Source: Niallia nealsonii
GTDB lineage: Bacteria; Bacillota; Bacilli; Bacillales; Cytobacillaceae
Reading direction: 5' to 3'
Length of the DNA stretch: 64,000 nt
Assembly: GCF_002835805.1 (NCBI RefSeq)
Contig: NZ_PISE01000010.1
Location: forward strand, 36,933-100,932
This document shows positions 37,074 to 45,912 of the stretch, in pieces. The position numbers and the translations under genes are program-made. Under the pieces are notes generated by a model. The model was given only the letters and a program-made list of their open reading frames with translations, ran no database searches and was not told the DNA's origin. Position 1 is the stretch's first letter. Every line of letters begins with the position of its first letter.

Positions 37074-38194
37074 CTCAAAAAGTAACGATTGAAGAAAGGC
37101 AGAATGTTTCTATGCCAAAACAGAAAAATCCCCTTTCATTCCTACCTTTTTCTTTTGAATATGATCCATTAAAAAAGTCTGGGAGCTTTTTAGTGCCAAT
37201 TGCTTCTATTATTGTTGCACTATTTCTTTGTGCAATATTTATTGCGTTAAATGGCATGAACCCATTTATTATTTATGGAAAAATGCTAAAAGGAGCATTT
37301 GGTTCAAGTTTTGGCATAAGTGAAACGCTGATAAAAGCAATTCCCCTTCTTTTATGCGGTTTAGGAGTTGCCATTGCCTATAGAATTTCCATTTGGAATA
37401 TTGGGGCAGAAGGACAATTTGTATTAGGAGCAATTGGTGCTACAGCGGTCACTATTTATTTTCCTAATTTGCCAGGATCTCTCTATCTTCCGTTAATGGT
37501 TGCAGCAGGAATGTTGGCTGGCGGCTTATGGGGAGTGTTAACGGCTATACCACGCACCTATTTTCAAGTAAATGAATTAATTACTTCTTTGATGCTGAAT
37601 TATGTTGCTTTATTACTGTTGGACTATTTTGTATTTGGTCCTTGGCGTGATCCAGAGGGATTTAATTTTCCCGGCACACCGATGTTTACTCCATTTCAAA
37701 TGCTTGCAAATATTGGAGGAACAAGACTGCATATAGGGTTAATCGTTGCCTTTGTGATGGTTCTATTATTTGCTTTTACAATAGCAAAAACAAAATGGGG
37801 CTATGAATTAAAACTTCTTGGCGCCAATCCTTCTGCTGCTGCTTCTGCTGGGATTCGCATCGATAAACATATTCTTATTGTTATGATAATCAGCGGTGGA
37901 TTAGCAGGACTTGCAGGAATGATTGAAGTATCTGGAGTTGCCCATCGTCTTATGTATGGAATTTCTCCTGGTTATGGATATACAGCTATTATCGTTGCTT
38001 GGCTCGCAAAACTAAATCCTTGGGCAATGGTTGTCACTTCCATATTTATTGGCGGATTAACAGTAGGAGGATTTAGTGTTCAAACAATCGGATTGCCAAG
38101 TTCCATGTCGCTTATGCTGCAAGGTGCTATTCTTTTTTGTTTAATTGGCGGAGAAATGCTAAGCAAATACCGTTTTAAATGGAAAAAAGCATAA
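37070..38194 (+). CDS. ABC transporter permease, NupP-like
   Basis: A 374-residue membrane protein of the BPD_transp_2 family with about 8-10 helices; ETLIKAIPLLLCGLGVAIAYR and WNIGAEGQF are family marks, as is the late GYTAIIVAWLAKLNPW. It starts within the ATPase gene stop (ATGA) after GGAAGGAG. It forms the first half of the importer channel. Confidence 0.92.
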   Translation: MTQKVTIEERQNVSMPKQKNPLSFLPFSFEYDPLKKSGSFLVPIASIIVALFLCAIFIALNGMNPFIIYGKMLKGAFGSSFGISETLIKAIPLLLCGLGVAIAYRISIWNIGAEGQFVLGAIGATAVTIYFPNLPGSLYLPLMVAAGMLAGGLWGVLTAIPRTYFQVNELITSLMLNYVALLLLDYFVFGPWRDPEGFNFPGTPMFTPFQMLANIGGTRLHIGLIVAFVMVLLFAFTIAKTKWGYELKLLGANPSAAASAGIRIDKHILIVMIISGGLAGLAGMIEVSGVAHRLMYGISPGYGYTAIIVAWLAKLNPWAMVVTSIFIGGLTVGGFSVQTIGLPSSMSLMLQGAILFCLIGGEMLSKYRFKWKKA

Positions 38195-38228
38195 ACGAAT
38201 AATGGGCTTTGAAAGGTGGGGATTTTAA

Positions 38229-39158
38229 GTGGAAATAGGTGTATTAATTATTGCGGCAGCCATTTCAGCAGGCTCCTCTTTATTATTTGCTGTATTAGGA
38301 GGAATTTTAAGCGAAAAAGCTGGTGTCATTCATTTAGGGACAGAAGGGATTATGCTGATTGGTGCTGTTATCTCTTGTATTACATTTGTACATACAAAAA
38401 GTTTGGTTTTTTCCCTATTGGCAGCTCTTTTAGCAGCAGGCAGTTTAGGGCTGATTCATGCATTTTTGTGTGTCACATTACGGGCAAACCAAATAGTCAG
38501 CGGTTTAGCCATTACTTTGTTTGGGACAGGATTTAGCGCTTATTTAGGAAAATCAGTGGCAGGAGAAGCATTGTCTGTATCCGTTCCTAAAGTTCATTTA
38601 ACATTCCTCGAGCCTATTCCATTTATCGGGAGAATTTTTTCTCATTTAGATATATTTATTTGGGTTAGTATTCTACTAAGTATTCTTTTATATATCTATA
38701 TGTTCAAGACCTCGTGGGGACTGCATTTAAAAGCAGTTGGCGATAGTCCCACTACTTCGGATGTTATGGGCATTTCGGTTATGAAGTTTCGGTATTTCCA
38801 TATTATTGCAGGGTCCATGCTGATGGGAGTTGCTGGATTTTATTTAATTATGGTGTATTCTCCAAACTGGATTGAAGGGATGACAGCAGGAAGAGGATGG
38901 ATTGCCATTGCTCTTATTATCTTTGCCAGGTGGAATCCTCTATTAGCGATTTTTTGCGCCTATTTCTTTGGGGGCTTGGATGCGTTAGGCTTTCGTATCC
39001 AACTATTTGATATAGGAATCCCATCTTATTTTCTAAAAATGATTCCATATCTTGCAACAATCTTTGTCTTAATGTTTATAGGCTGGAAAAACCGAAAAAA
39101 ACCACCATTAGAACCTAAATCATTGGGAATTCCATATTTTAGGGAACAAAGATTTTAA
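38229..39158 (+). CDS. ABC transporter permease, NupQ-like
   Basis: A 309-residue membrane protein of the same family, with the EKAGVIHLGTEGIMLIGA stretch and RGWIAIALIIFARWNP. The start is GTG, 11 bp after GGTGGGG. Together with the previous gene it completes the membrane channel of a BMP-type importer. Confidence 0.92.
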   Translation: MEIGVLIIAAAISAGSSLLFAVLGGILSEKAGVIHLGTEGIMLIGAVISCITFVHTKSLVFSLLAALLAAGSLGLIHAFLCVTLRANQIVSGLAITLFGTGFSAYLGKSVAGEALSVSVPKVHLTFLEPIPFIGRIFSHLDIFIWVSILLSILLYIYMFKTSWGLHLKAVGDSPTTSDVMGISVMKFRYFHIIAGSMLMGVAGFYLIMVYSPNWIEGMTAGRGWIAIALIIFARWNPLLAIFCAYFFGGLDALGFRIQLFDIGIPSYFLKMIPYLATIFVLMFIGWKNRKKPPLEPKSLGIPYFREQRF

Positions 39159-39305
39159 TAAGTATTCCCACTGAAAGGATGTGGTGCCGCCTTTTTAGAA
39201 GGTAAATTGAAGGTTTGGCTAAAATGAGTTTGATTCATTTGTAAAAAAGGTTTTTACAGAGCTATTTTTCAAAAATAGATTTTAAAATTAATAGGGGGAA
39301 ACAAC

Positions 39306-40421
39306 TTGAAAAAGATAAATCTATTATTTGTACTAATGTTAGCTTTAGCACTTATTACAGGCTGTTCACAAGCATCCTCGACAAAAGAAGAAAAATCAGG
39401 AGCGGCAAGCGGCCAAAAAGAGAAAAAAGAAAAGCCAAGAGTAGCTTTTGTATATATTGGTGTTCCTGGCGATGGGGGCTGGACATTTGAACATGATAAA
39501 GGCAGAAAATTGGTGGATGAAACATTTGGCATCAAATCTACGATTGTGGAAAATGTCCCAGAAGGAACAGATGCAGAACGAGTAATTGAAGAGCTTGCCC
39601 AAAAGAATGATATTATTTTTACGACAAGTTTTGGATACATGGATCCAACCTATAATGTTGCAAAAAAATATCCAGATGTTGTATTTATGCATGCGACAGG
39701 ATATAAAAGAGCAGATAATATGGGTACATATCAGGGGAAAGGCTATGAATCTGGTTATCTAGCAGGAATTGCTGCAGGGAAATTAGCAGAAAATAATAAA
39801 ATTGGCTATGTAGGGGCATTCCCGATTCCTGAGGTTATTTATACGATTAATGCATTTACTTTAGGGGCGCAAAGTGTAAATCCTGACGCTGAAATCTCTG
39901 TTGTATGGAGCAATACTTGGTTTGATCCAGCGACAGAAAGACAAGCTGCTGTCAGTCTTTTAGATCAAGGGGTATCTGTTTTAGCAAACTATCAAGATTC
40001 TCCAGCCGGAATTCAAGCAGCAGCAGAACGTAAAGTTTGGGGAATGGGAAATGATTCCGATATGAATAAATATGCTCCTGAAACGTATATTACAAATCCA
40101 ACACTAAATTGGGGAGACTATTATATTGATGTAGTTCAAAGTGTGGTAGATGGAACTTGGAAATCAGAAGCTACTTTAGGCGGATTAAAAGAAGGAATGG
40201 TGGATATAGCTCCATTTGGGAAAAATGTGCCGAAGGATGTTCAAGATTTAGTGAATGAGAAAAAACAAGAAATGAAAGATGGAACATTTACTGTATTTAA
40301 AGGACCAATTAAGGATCAAAATGGAAAAGAAAAAGTTGCTGATGGCAAAGAGTTATCTGTGAAAGATATTCTTAGTATGAACTGGTTCGTAGATGGAATT
40401 AAAGGGGAAATTCCGGAATAA
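39306..40421 (+). CDS. BMP family ABC transporter substrate-binding lipoprotein
   Basis: A 371-residue Med/BmpA-family binding protein with lipobox ITGC (Cys-20). Family features are PRVAFVYIGVPGDGGWTFEHDKGRK, VIEELAQKNDIIFTTSFGYMDPT, GKGYESGYLAGIAAGKLAENNKIGYVGAFPIPEVI. BMP proteins mostly bind nucleosides, purines or related ring compounds. The start is TTG, 8 bp after GGGGGA. The gene is last of the ABC set, 8-17 bp from the Rieske oxygenase gene, so the imported ligand is plausibly the oxygenase substrate or its precursor. Confidence 0.93.
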   Translation: MKKINLLFVLMLALALITGCSQASSTKEEKSGAASGQKEKKEKPRVAFVYIGVPGDGGWTFEHDKGRKLVDETFGIKSTIVENVPEGTDAERVIEELAQKNDIIFTTSFGYMDPTYNVAKKYPDVVFMHATGYKRADNMGTYQGKGYESGYLAGIAAGKLAENNKIGYVGAFPIPEVIYTINAFTLGAQSVNPDAEISVVWSNTWFDPATERQAAVSLLDQGVSVLANYQDSPAGIQAAAERKVWGMGNDSDMNKYAPETYITNPTLNWGDYYIDVVQSVVDGTWKSEATLGGLKEGMVDIAPFGKNVPKDVQDLVNEKKQEMKDGTFTVFKGPIKDQNGKEKVADGKELSVKDILSMNWFVDGIKGEIPE

Positions 40422-40429
40422 AGGAGAGG

Positions 40430-41422
40430 ATGTCTACTATGTTAGTACAAGATGCAGTTTTAATTCAGCAATGGCATCCTGTTATAATAGCGGAAGATTT
40501 AAAAGATCAGCCTGTATCTATTCAAGTCCTTGGGGAAAAAGTGGTGGTATTTCGAACAACTCATGGAGTGCATGCGTTTAAAGATTTATGCATTCATAGA
40601 GGGGTTGCATTGTCACTTGGAAAAGTAGTGGATGATGAGATTATATGCCCATACCATGGCTGGACATATAATCATAATGGAAGATGTACACATATTCCAT
40701 CCTTGCCAGAAAATAGAGCGATTCCGGCAAAAGCGAAAACGGCAGTCTACTCTTGTATAGAGGCATATGGATTTGTTTGGGTTTGTCTGGGAGAGCCTGC
40801 TCAGAAAAAACCAGTGATAGGAACAGAAACATTCGATGATCCAAAACTCGTTAGAGTAAAAATGGGACCATACAAAATGAATGCGGCAGGTCCTAGAGTA
40901 GTAGAAAACTTTCTTGATGTGTCCCATTTAATGTATGTACATGAAGGGTTGTTAGGAGATAGGGAGTATTCTGAAGTAAGTGATTACCATGTTTATCAAT
41001 TGGAGGGGGGACTTGTAACGGATGAAATTGAAGTATACCAGCCAGACCCAGATGGTAGAGGATATGGGATAAGTTCCAGATACACGTATAAAGTATTCAA
41101 TCCTCTCTGTGCATCATTTACCAAGAGAATGGATGAGTCAGAAGATTACTTTAATCTTTTTCTTATCGTCTTGCCGGAATCAGAAGATAAAAGTACAGCC
41201 TTTATGCTAATGGAGCGAAATTATGCATTAGAGGAAGAAGATAAAGTGTTTATTGATTTTCAAAATATATTAATTGAACAAGATCAAATAATTGTGGAAA
41301 ATCAACAGCCAGAACTTTTGCCTCTTGATTTACAGGCAGAATTGCATTTAGTATGCGATAGACTTAGCATTGCCTACCGCAAAATGCTGAAAGAGTCAGG
41401 AATTACGTTTGGAACAGCATAA
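40430..41422 (+). CDS. Rieske non-heme iron oxygenase, alpha subunit type
   Basis: A 330-residue oxygenase of the vanillate demethylase/NdmA-like size class. The 2Fe-2S Rieske site is Cys-54-x-His-56 and Cys-73-x2-His-76; the mononuclear iron site has Asn-160, Asp-163, His-166, His-171, and a late EQD supplies the last Asp. It would hydroxylate or demethylate a ring compound with electrons from a separate reductase, which is not encoded here; the Fer-type ferredoxin at 54599 could serve. The start is ATG at 40430, or 40439, which is better spaced from the GGAGAGG. Coupling to a BMP importer suggests a purine-like substrate. Confidence 0.9.
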   Translation: MSTMLVQDAVLIQQWHPVIIAEDLKDQPVSIQVLGEKVVVFRTTHGVHAFKDLCIHRGVALSLGKVVDDEIICPYHGWTYNHNGRCTHIPSLPENRAIPAKAKTAVYSCIEAYGFVWVCLGEPAQKKPVIGTETFDDPKLVRVKMGPYKMNAAGPRVVENFLDVSHLMYVHEGLLGDREYSEVSDYHVYQLEGGLVTDEIEVYQPDPDGRGYGISSRYTYKVFNPLCASFTKRMDESEDYFNLFLIVLPESEDKSTAFMLMERNYALEEEDKVFIDFQNILIEQDQIIVENQQPELLPLDLQAELHLVCDRLSIAYRKMLKESGITFGTA

Positions 41423-41427
41423 TAAAA

Positions 41428-41466
41428 AGAAGCGCAGGAAGGCTTTTATTGCTTTCCTGCGTTTTG
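41428..41466. terminator. Terminator after the Rieske oxygenase gene (bidirectional)
   Basis: AAGCGCAGGAAGGC pairs with GCTTTCCTGCGTTT, followed by T4; on the other strand it follows the small hydrolase gene. Confidence 0.8.
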
Positions 41467-41474
41467 GCGTGTAT

Positions 41475-42119
41475 CTATAGAGCAATTGTTAATTTTTGCA
41501 AATTTTTAATAATAATACTCATTGACTGGATTGATGCCAATGAGTCATTGTTGACATCATCTAAAGAATGATTTCCATTCTTAATAATTAAAGAATGAAA
41601 GTTTGTTTTTTCTAGCTGATTTAAACATTTTTCATCAAAGTGCTGATCTTTGTCGCCAATGACAAGTAATCCATTATGTTTACTTGCAGCGATAGAATTA
41701 GCAATTTCATCTAATTTTAATAAAGGAGTAAGGAGGATCATTGTAGCCTCTGCAAATCTATCATTTTGCATGAATCCATTAACAATGGGAATGGTACCAA
41801 GAGATTTACCAACAAATAATGTATTTTGATAGCTGTTATGCTGAAGAACTTCTGAAACAACAGGTGTGACGTCATTTAGCATTTCTTCCGTTACTCTTTT
41901 AGAATCTAGCTGCAAAAAATCTCTTTGATAGGAGTAATGCACTTGCACTACATCTATTTTAGATTCGATCATTAGCATTATTAAATAATAGAAAAGAGGT
42001 TTATCATAGTGGTAGCCTAATCCAGAAAACATAAAGCACACTTGATTTCCTCCAGTTTGTATATGAGTGTATGCAATTTCACTTCTTTTTGTTTTGGCTG
42101 TTTTCTGCAGCTTTTTCAT
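41475..42119 (-). CDS. Small alpha/beta hydrolase-fold protein
   Basis: A 214-residue protein with an alpha/beta-hydrolase pattern: nucleophile motif GKSLGT (Ser near residue 115), acid DKDQHFD and catalytic His in NGNHSLDD. The oxyanion region CFMFSGLGYHYDKP fits. Substrate unknown. It is monocistronic on the minus strand. The start MKKLQKTAK is preceded by AAAGGGGGAA at a long spacing of about 12 bp, so a slightly different start is possible. Confidence 0.8.
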   Translation of the reverse strand: MKKLQKTAKTKRSEIAYTHIQTGGNQVCFMFSGLGYHYDKPLFYYLIMLMIESKIDVVQVHYSYQRDFLQLDSKRVTEEMLNDVTPVVSEVLQHNSYQNTLFVGKSLGTIPIVNGFMQNDRFAEATMILLTPLLKLDEIANSIAASKHNGLLVIGDKDQHFDEKCLNQLEKTNFHSLIIKNGNHSLDDVNNDSLASIQSMSIIIKNLQKLTIAL

Positions 42120-42180
42120 TTGGTCAATTTCCCCCTTTGCTAATAGTATCTTACCTTATTTTCTTTCTCCCGATAAGCAG

Positions 42181-42227
42181 TAAAAGCTAAAAGCAGCTAC
42201 CAAACTACTGGCTGCTTTTAGCTTTTA
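42181..42227 (-). terminator. Terminator after the AraC-type regulator gene
   Basis: A 17-bp perfect inverted repeat (42181-42197 and 42211-42227, inner arms AAAAGCAGC/GCTGCTTTT) lies just past the regulator stop. No long T-run follows, so it may also act as an RNA barrier. Confidence 0.65.
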
Positions 42228-42232
42228 ACTTG

Positions 42233-43042
42233 TTATTTTTCCATATAAAACTTCTCTCTAAACTGCTTGGGTGTTAATGCCATATGTTTTTTAAAGTTTT
42301 TATAAAAATGAGATTGGTCGAAAAAGCCATAATCCATTTTATCTTCCATAGGGGAGGTAACATTTAAAATTTCGTTTATAGAATATTGCAATCTAACAAT
42401 CTGACTAAAGTTTTTTGGAGAAAAGCCAATAGTTTCTTCAAATTTCTTGCGGATATAACGATCAGAATAACCTGTTTCTGTTGAGAGTTCTTTTATATTT
42501 ATAGCCCCGTTTGAGGAGTATATTTTCTTTATACAATGGGAGACCAAATTATGTGTGTAGTCAGATTTTTGTTGGATTGTATGTAAAAAATGTTGAAACC
42601 ATTTGACTCTTTCCTGAAAGTTGGGAAAACTTGCGATTTTTTCTAATAAAAAAGAAGGTAAGTTTACCACATCAAATAGCGGAACTTGTTGCTGCTGGAT
42701 TAGTTCTTTTAAAGGAATAGCAAATGGCAGGGAGTTCTGTTCAGGGTAGAATCTAACAGCAAAATATTCACAATCTGGTTGAAAATTATAGATGCAGCGC
42801 TGATTGGGACTGCTTGCTATTACAGCAAAAGGATGAATAGGATGCGTGCAGAACAATAAATCAAAGCACCCATCAGGAATGACCTGCAAAAAGCCTTCAT
42901 CATGTCTGTCTATTGTGAATTGATAAAAAAGGGAAACTTCAGAGCGTATGAGATTTTGAGGACAATATTCTATATAGTTTTGACTGCTAAATTTCAATTC
43001 AGGTTGAGAAGGGGTAAAAATAATATTGCTTTTTCCTTTCAT
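42233..43042 (-). CDS. AraC family transcriptional regulator
   Basis: A 269-residue regulator. The N-terminal ligand domain begins near residue 15 and includes QVIPDGCFDLLF. The C-terminal AraC domain has INIKELSTETGYSDRYIRKKFEETIGFSPKNF and the second HTH ending FYKNFKKHMALTPKQFREKF. It is divergent from the copper amine oxidase gene across a 206-bp gap with an inverted repeat at 43169-43192, so it most likely controls amine use. Confidence 0.88.
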   Translation of the reverse strand: MKGKSNIIFTPSQPELKFSSQNYIEYCPQNLIRSEVSLFYQFTIDRHDEGFLQVIPDGCFDLLFCTHPIHPFAVIASSPNQRCIYNFQPDCEYFAVRFYPEQNSLPFAIPLKELIQQQQVPLFDVVNLPSFLLEKIASFPNFQERVKWFQHFLHTIQQKSDYTHNLVSHCIKKIYSSNGAINIKELSTETGYSDRYIRKKFEETIGFSPKNFSQIVRLQYSINEILNVTSPMEDKMDYGFFDQSHFYKNFKKHMALTPKQFREKFYMEK

Positions 43043-43168
43043 TTTTCATACTCCTTTTATAGGTTAACATTCCTGACTGAACCTTTTTAATTAGAAAAAA
43101 TATAACATATCTAAGTGATTTATGTAAGTGTATGTTCGAAAAAGTTACTCGGTATGTAAAAAAATATC

Positions 43169-43192
43169 ACATTGTTCCGTTTTTTACAATGT
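43169..43192. promoter_or_regulatory. Inverted repeat in the AraC/amine oxidase divergent region
   Basis: ACATTGT (43169-43175) and ACAATGT (43186-43192), 10 bases apart, form a possible operator for the AraC-type regulator. No T-run typical of a terminator follows. Confidence 0.35.
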
Positions 43193-43248
43193 TAATAGTA
43201 TTAATTTTTAGTATATTATGAATAATCAATCAAGAGGAGGAAACAATC

Positions 43249-45201
43249 ATGCAAACACAACAAATAAATACTATTCTACATCCGTTAGAACCACTGACTG
43301 CAGGTGAAATAACAGAGGCGGTAGCTATTATCAAAAAAGAGAAGAATTTACATGGAAAAGTTCGATTTGTATCTGTTGTTCTTCATGAACCAGATAAACA
43401 TATTGTTTTAAATTATCAAAAGGGAGATCAAATAAATAGGGAAGCATTTATTGTTCTTCTTGATAATGAAACAGAAGAAACCTATGAAGCCGTAGTTTCT
43501 ATTACCAATAAAGCGGTAACTTACTGGGAACATATTGAGGGAGTACAGCCAGGTGTGATGCTGGATGAGTTTGAAGAGTGCGAAGAAGTAGTAAAAAACT
43601 GTCCTGAATTTCAAGAAGCATTGCTAAAAAGAGGCATTACTAATTTTGATTTAGTAATGGTTGATCCTTGGTCAGCAGGAAACTTTGGGGTAGAAGAAGA
43701 TGAAGGGATACGTCTTGCAAGAGCAATCTGCTGGGTACGAAAATTCCCGAATGACAATGGATATGCTTACCCCTTAACGGGAATTGTTGTCTATGTTGAT
43801 TTGAATAAAATGACGGTGCATCGTTTTGAAGACCATGGCATTCGGGAAATGCCGCCGACTGATGCGAACTATTCCCCTGAAACATCTGATTCTATTAAGC
43901 TGCGGACAGACTTAAAGCCGCTGGAAATTATTCAGCCAGAAGGACCAAGTTTTGAAATTGAAGGCCATTATATTAAATGGCAAAAATGGCATGTTCGTTT
44001 TGGATTTACTCCAAGAGAAGGGCTAGTGCTGCATACAGTTGGTTATGAGGACAGAGGGGAAATTCGCCCAATCCTTTATCGTGCAGCATTATCAGAAATG
44101 GTTGTTCCATATGCGGATGGAAGTTTTGCTCATAATACGCAAAATGCTTTTGATGCAGGAGAATACGGCATGGGACAGCTTGCAAATTCATTGGCATTAG
44201 GCTGTGACTGTTTAGGAGAAATCCGCTATTTTGATGCAGTGATGACAGACAGCAAAGGAAATGCAAGAACAATTCCGAACGCAGTATGTCTTCATGAAGA
44301 AGATTATGGCATTGCTTGGAAGCATACTGACTGGAGAACAGAACAAGTGGAAGTAAGACGTTCCCGCAGACTTGTCCTTTCTTTCTTCTGTACTGTAGGG
44401 AATTATGACTATGGATTTTACTGGAGCTTTTATCAAGATGGAACAATTGAAAACGAAGTTAAATTAACTGGCATGCTAAACACTGGTACGTATGATGAGA
44501 TTGGAAAATCAAAATATGGAACAGAAATTGCCCCGAAATTAAATGCTGCTTTTCATCAACACTTCTTTAACTTCCGTTTAGATACGATGTTGGATGGTGT
44601 GGAAAATTCTGTAGTGGAAAGCTATACAGTCGCAGAAGAAGAAGGTCCGGAAAATCCACATAGCAATGCTTTTTATGTAAAATCGAAAATATTTAAAACA
44701 GAACAGGAAGCACAAAGAAATCTGGATATAGCAACACAGCGCACTTGGAAAATCATTAATCCTAATTCTTTAAATGCAGTTGGGACACCTGTAGGCTATA
44801 AAATTATGCCAGGGGAAAATTGTCTTCCGTTTGCAAGAGAAAATTCTAGTGTAATGAAACGAGCGGGGTTCTTAAAACATCAATTGCATGTGACAAAATA
44901 TGATGCACAAGAAAAATATGCGACAGGAGATTATCCTAACCAGCATAAGGGAGGAGAAGGGCTTCCGAAATATATTGCTGCAAACCGCAATATTGACAAT
45001 GAAGATATCGTTGTTTGGTATACAATGGGACATCATCATATTACAAGACCAGAAGATTGGCCTGTCATGCCAACGGCTTACATTAATTTTCAATTAAAAC
45101 CTGTTGGATTTTTTGACCGTAACCCTGCCCTAGATCTTCCTCGTCCAACACCAAAATCAGCTGCTTGTCACAGCAAAACAGGTTCATCTTGCAATAAATA
45201 A
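43249..45201 (+). CDS. Copper amine oxidase (primary-amine oxidase)
   Basis: A 650-residue copper/topaquinone enzyme of the usual length. The topaquinone-forming Tyr-386 lies in TVGNYDYGFY, the catalytic base is Asp-302 in AFDAGEYGMG, and copper ligands are His-436 and His-438 (AFHQHFF) with a third in GHHHITRPEDW (595-597). It oxidises primary amines such as tyramine or phenylethylamine to aldehyde, ammonia and hydrogen peroxide. No signal peptide is visible, so it appears cytoplasmic, as in Arthrobacter. An oddly Cys/His-containing tail ends CHSKTGSSCNK. ATG follows AAGAGGAGGAAACAATC. Confidence 0.95.
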   Translation: MQTQQINTILHPLEPLTAGEITEAVAIIKKEKNLHGKVRFVSVVLHEPDKHIVLNYQKGDQINREAFIVLLDNETEETYEAVVSITNKAVTYWEHIEGVQPGVMLDEFEECEEVVKNCPEFQEALLKRGITNFDLVMVDPWSAGNFGVEEDEGIRLARAICWVRKFPNDNGYAYPLTGIVVYVDLNKMTVHRFEDHGIREMPPTDANYSPETSDSIKLRTDLKPLEIIQPEGPSFEIEGHYIKWQKWHVRFGFTPREGLVLHTVGYEDRGEIRPILYRAALSEMVVPYADGSFAHNTQNAFDAGEYGMGQLANSLALGCDCLGEIRYFDAVMTDSKGNARTIPNAVCLHEEDYGIAWKHTDWRTEQVEVRRSRRLVLSFFCTVGNYDYGFYWSFYQDGTIENEVKLTGMLNTGTYDEIGKSKYGTEIAPKLNAAFHQHFFNFRLDTMLDGVENSVVESYTVAEEEGPENPHSNAFYVKSKIFKTEQEAQRNLDIATQRTWKIINPNSLNAVGTPVGYKIMPGENCLPFARENSSVMKRAGFLKHQLHVTKYDAQEKYATGDYPNQHKGGEGLPKYIAANRNIDNEDIVVWYTMGHHHITRPEDWPVMPTAYINFQLKPVGFFDRNPALDLPRPTPKSAACHSKTGSSCNK

Positions 45202-45211
45202 TTTAACAGTC

Positions 45212-45245
45212 AAAAAGGAGATGGACTCGGTTTCCTCTCCTTTTT
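45212..45245 (+). terminator. Terminator after the amine oxidase gene
   Basis: AAAAAGGAG (45212-45220) pairs with CTCCTTTTT (45237-45245), giving a T-rich 3' end. It may be leaky, since related genes follow. Confidence 0.7.
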
Positions 45246-45270
45246 AAAAAAAGAAACAGGAGGTGTTATA

Positions 45271-45849
45271 ATGCTTACCTTTAGTTTATTGATGGTTATA
45301 AGCTATAGTATTTATTTTTTTCTTACTTCCCGCAAAAACTTTGATAAAACTAATAGTACAATTACTAGATGTATTCCGATGCTATTGGGAATGACCGGCA
45401 GTGTAACAATTGGACTGGCAGTTGCGTTATGGATACCTGATCGTTTAGCGCTTGCAACGGTTGCTTCTATTGTAATAAGTGCAATAGTAGCTATTCTCAT
45501 CGGTCTGCCATTTGGAATAAATGGAATAATAGAGGCGGCAGCTTCAAGTTTTATGGGAGCGATGATGGGAGCAATGCTAGGTGTTATGCTTGCTTCTTCT
45601 GAGGTTGTTTTTATGGTGTTTGCAATAGATTTTATCTATCTTATTAGTTTTTACCTTATGTTACTAATGAAAACAAAAGAGTCATTATCGAAACAGCAAA
45701 TTGTTCTTAAAAGCAAAAAGGCTCCTTTTTATTTAGCGTTCAGCTTTAATTTATTCTTAATCGGTGCAATTGCTTTAGTGGAATCCATTGATTTTGATAC
45801 TTCGCAACAAGAGAAAGAAACGATGACTCATAACCATCAATCTCACTAA
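45271..45849 (+). CDS. Hypothetical membrane protein with His-containing C-terminal tail
   Basis: A 192-residue protein with five or six hydrophobic segments, including a Gly/Met-rich one (FMGAMMGAMLGVMLA). The C terminus leaves the membrane and ends in MTHNHQSH, a possible metal-binding tail. I do not recognise the family. Its place directly after a copper amine oxidase and its Met/His-rich parts suggest copper delivery, but this is only an inference. ATG follows AGGAGGTGTTATA, a strong ribosome site. Confidence 0.8.
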   Translation: MLTFSLLMVISYSIYFFLTSRKNFDKTNSTITRCIPMLLGMTGSVTIGLAVALWIPDRLALATVASIVISAIVAILIGLPFGINGIIEAAASSFMGAMMGAMLGVMLASSEVVFMVFAIDFIYLISFYLMLLMKTKESLSKQQIVLKSKKAPFYLAFSFNLFLIGAIALVESIDFDTSQQEKETMTHNHQSH

Positions 45850-45912
45850 TTTACTCCATTAGAATCTACTTAATAAATGATAGAAGATAAAATACTGTTT
45901 AGGAGGAATTTT

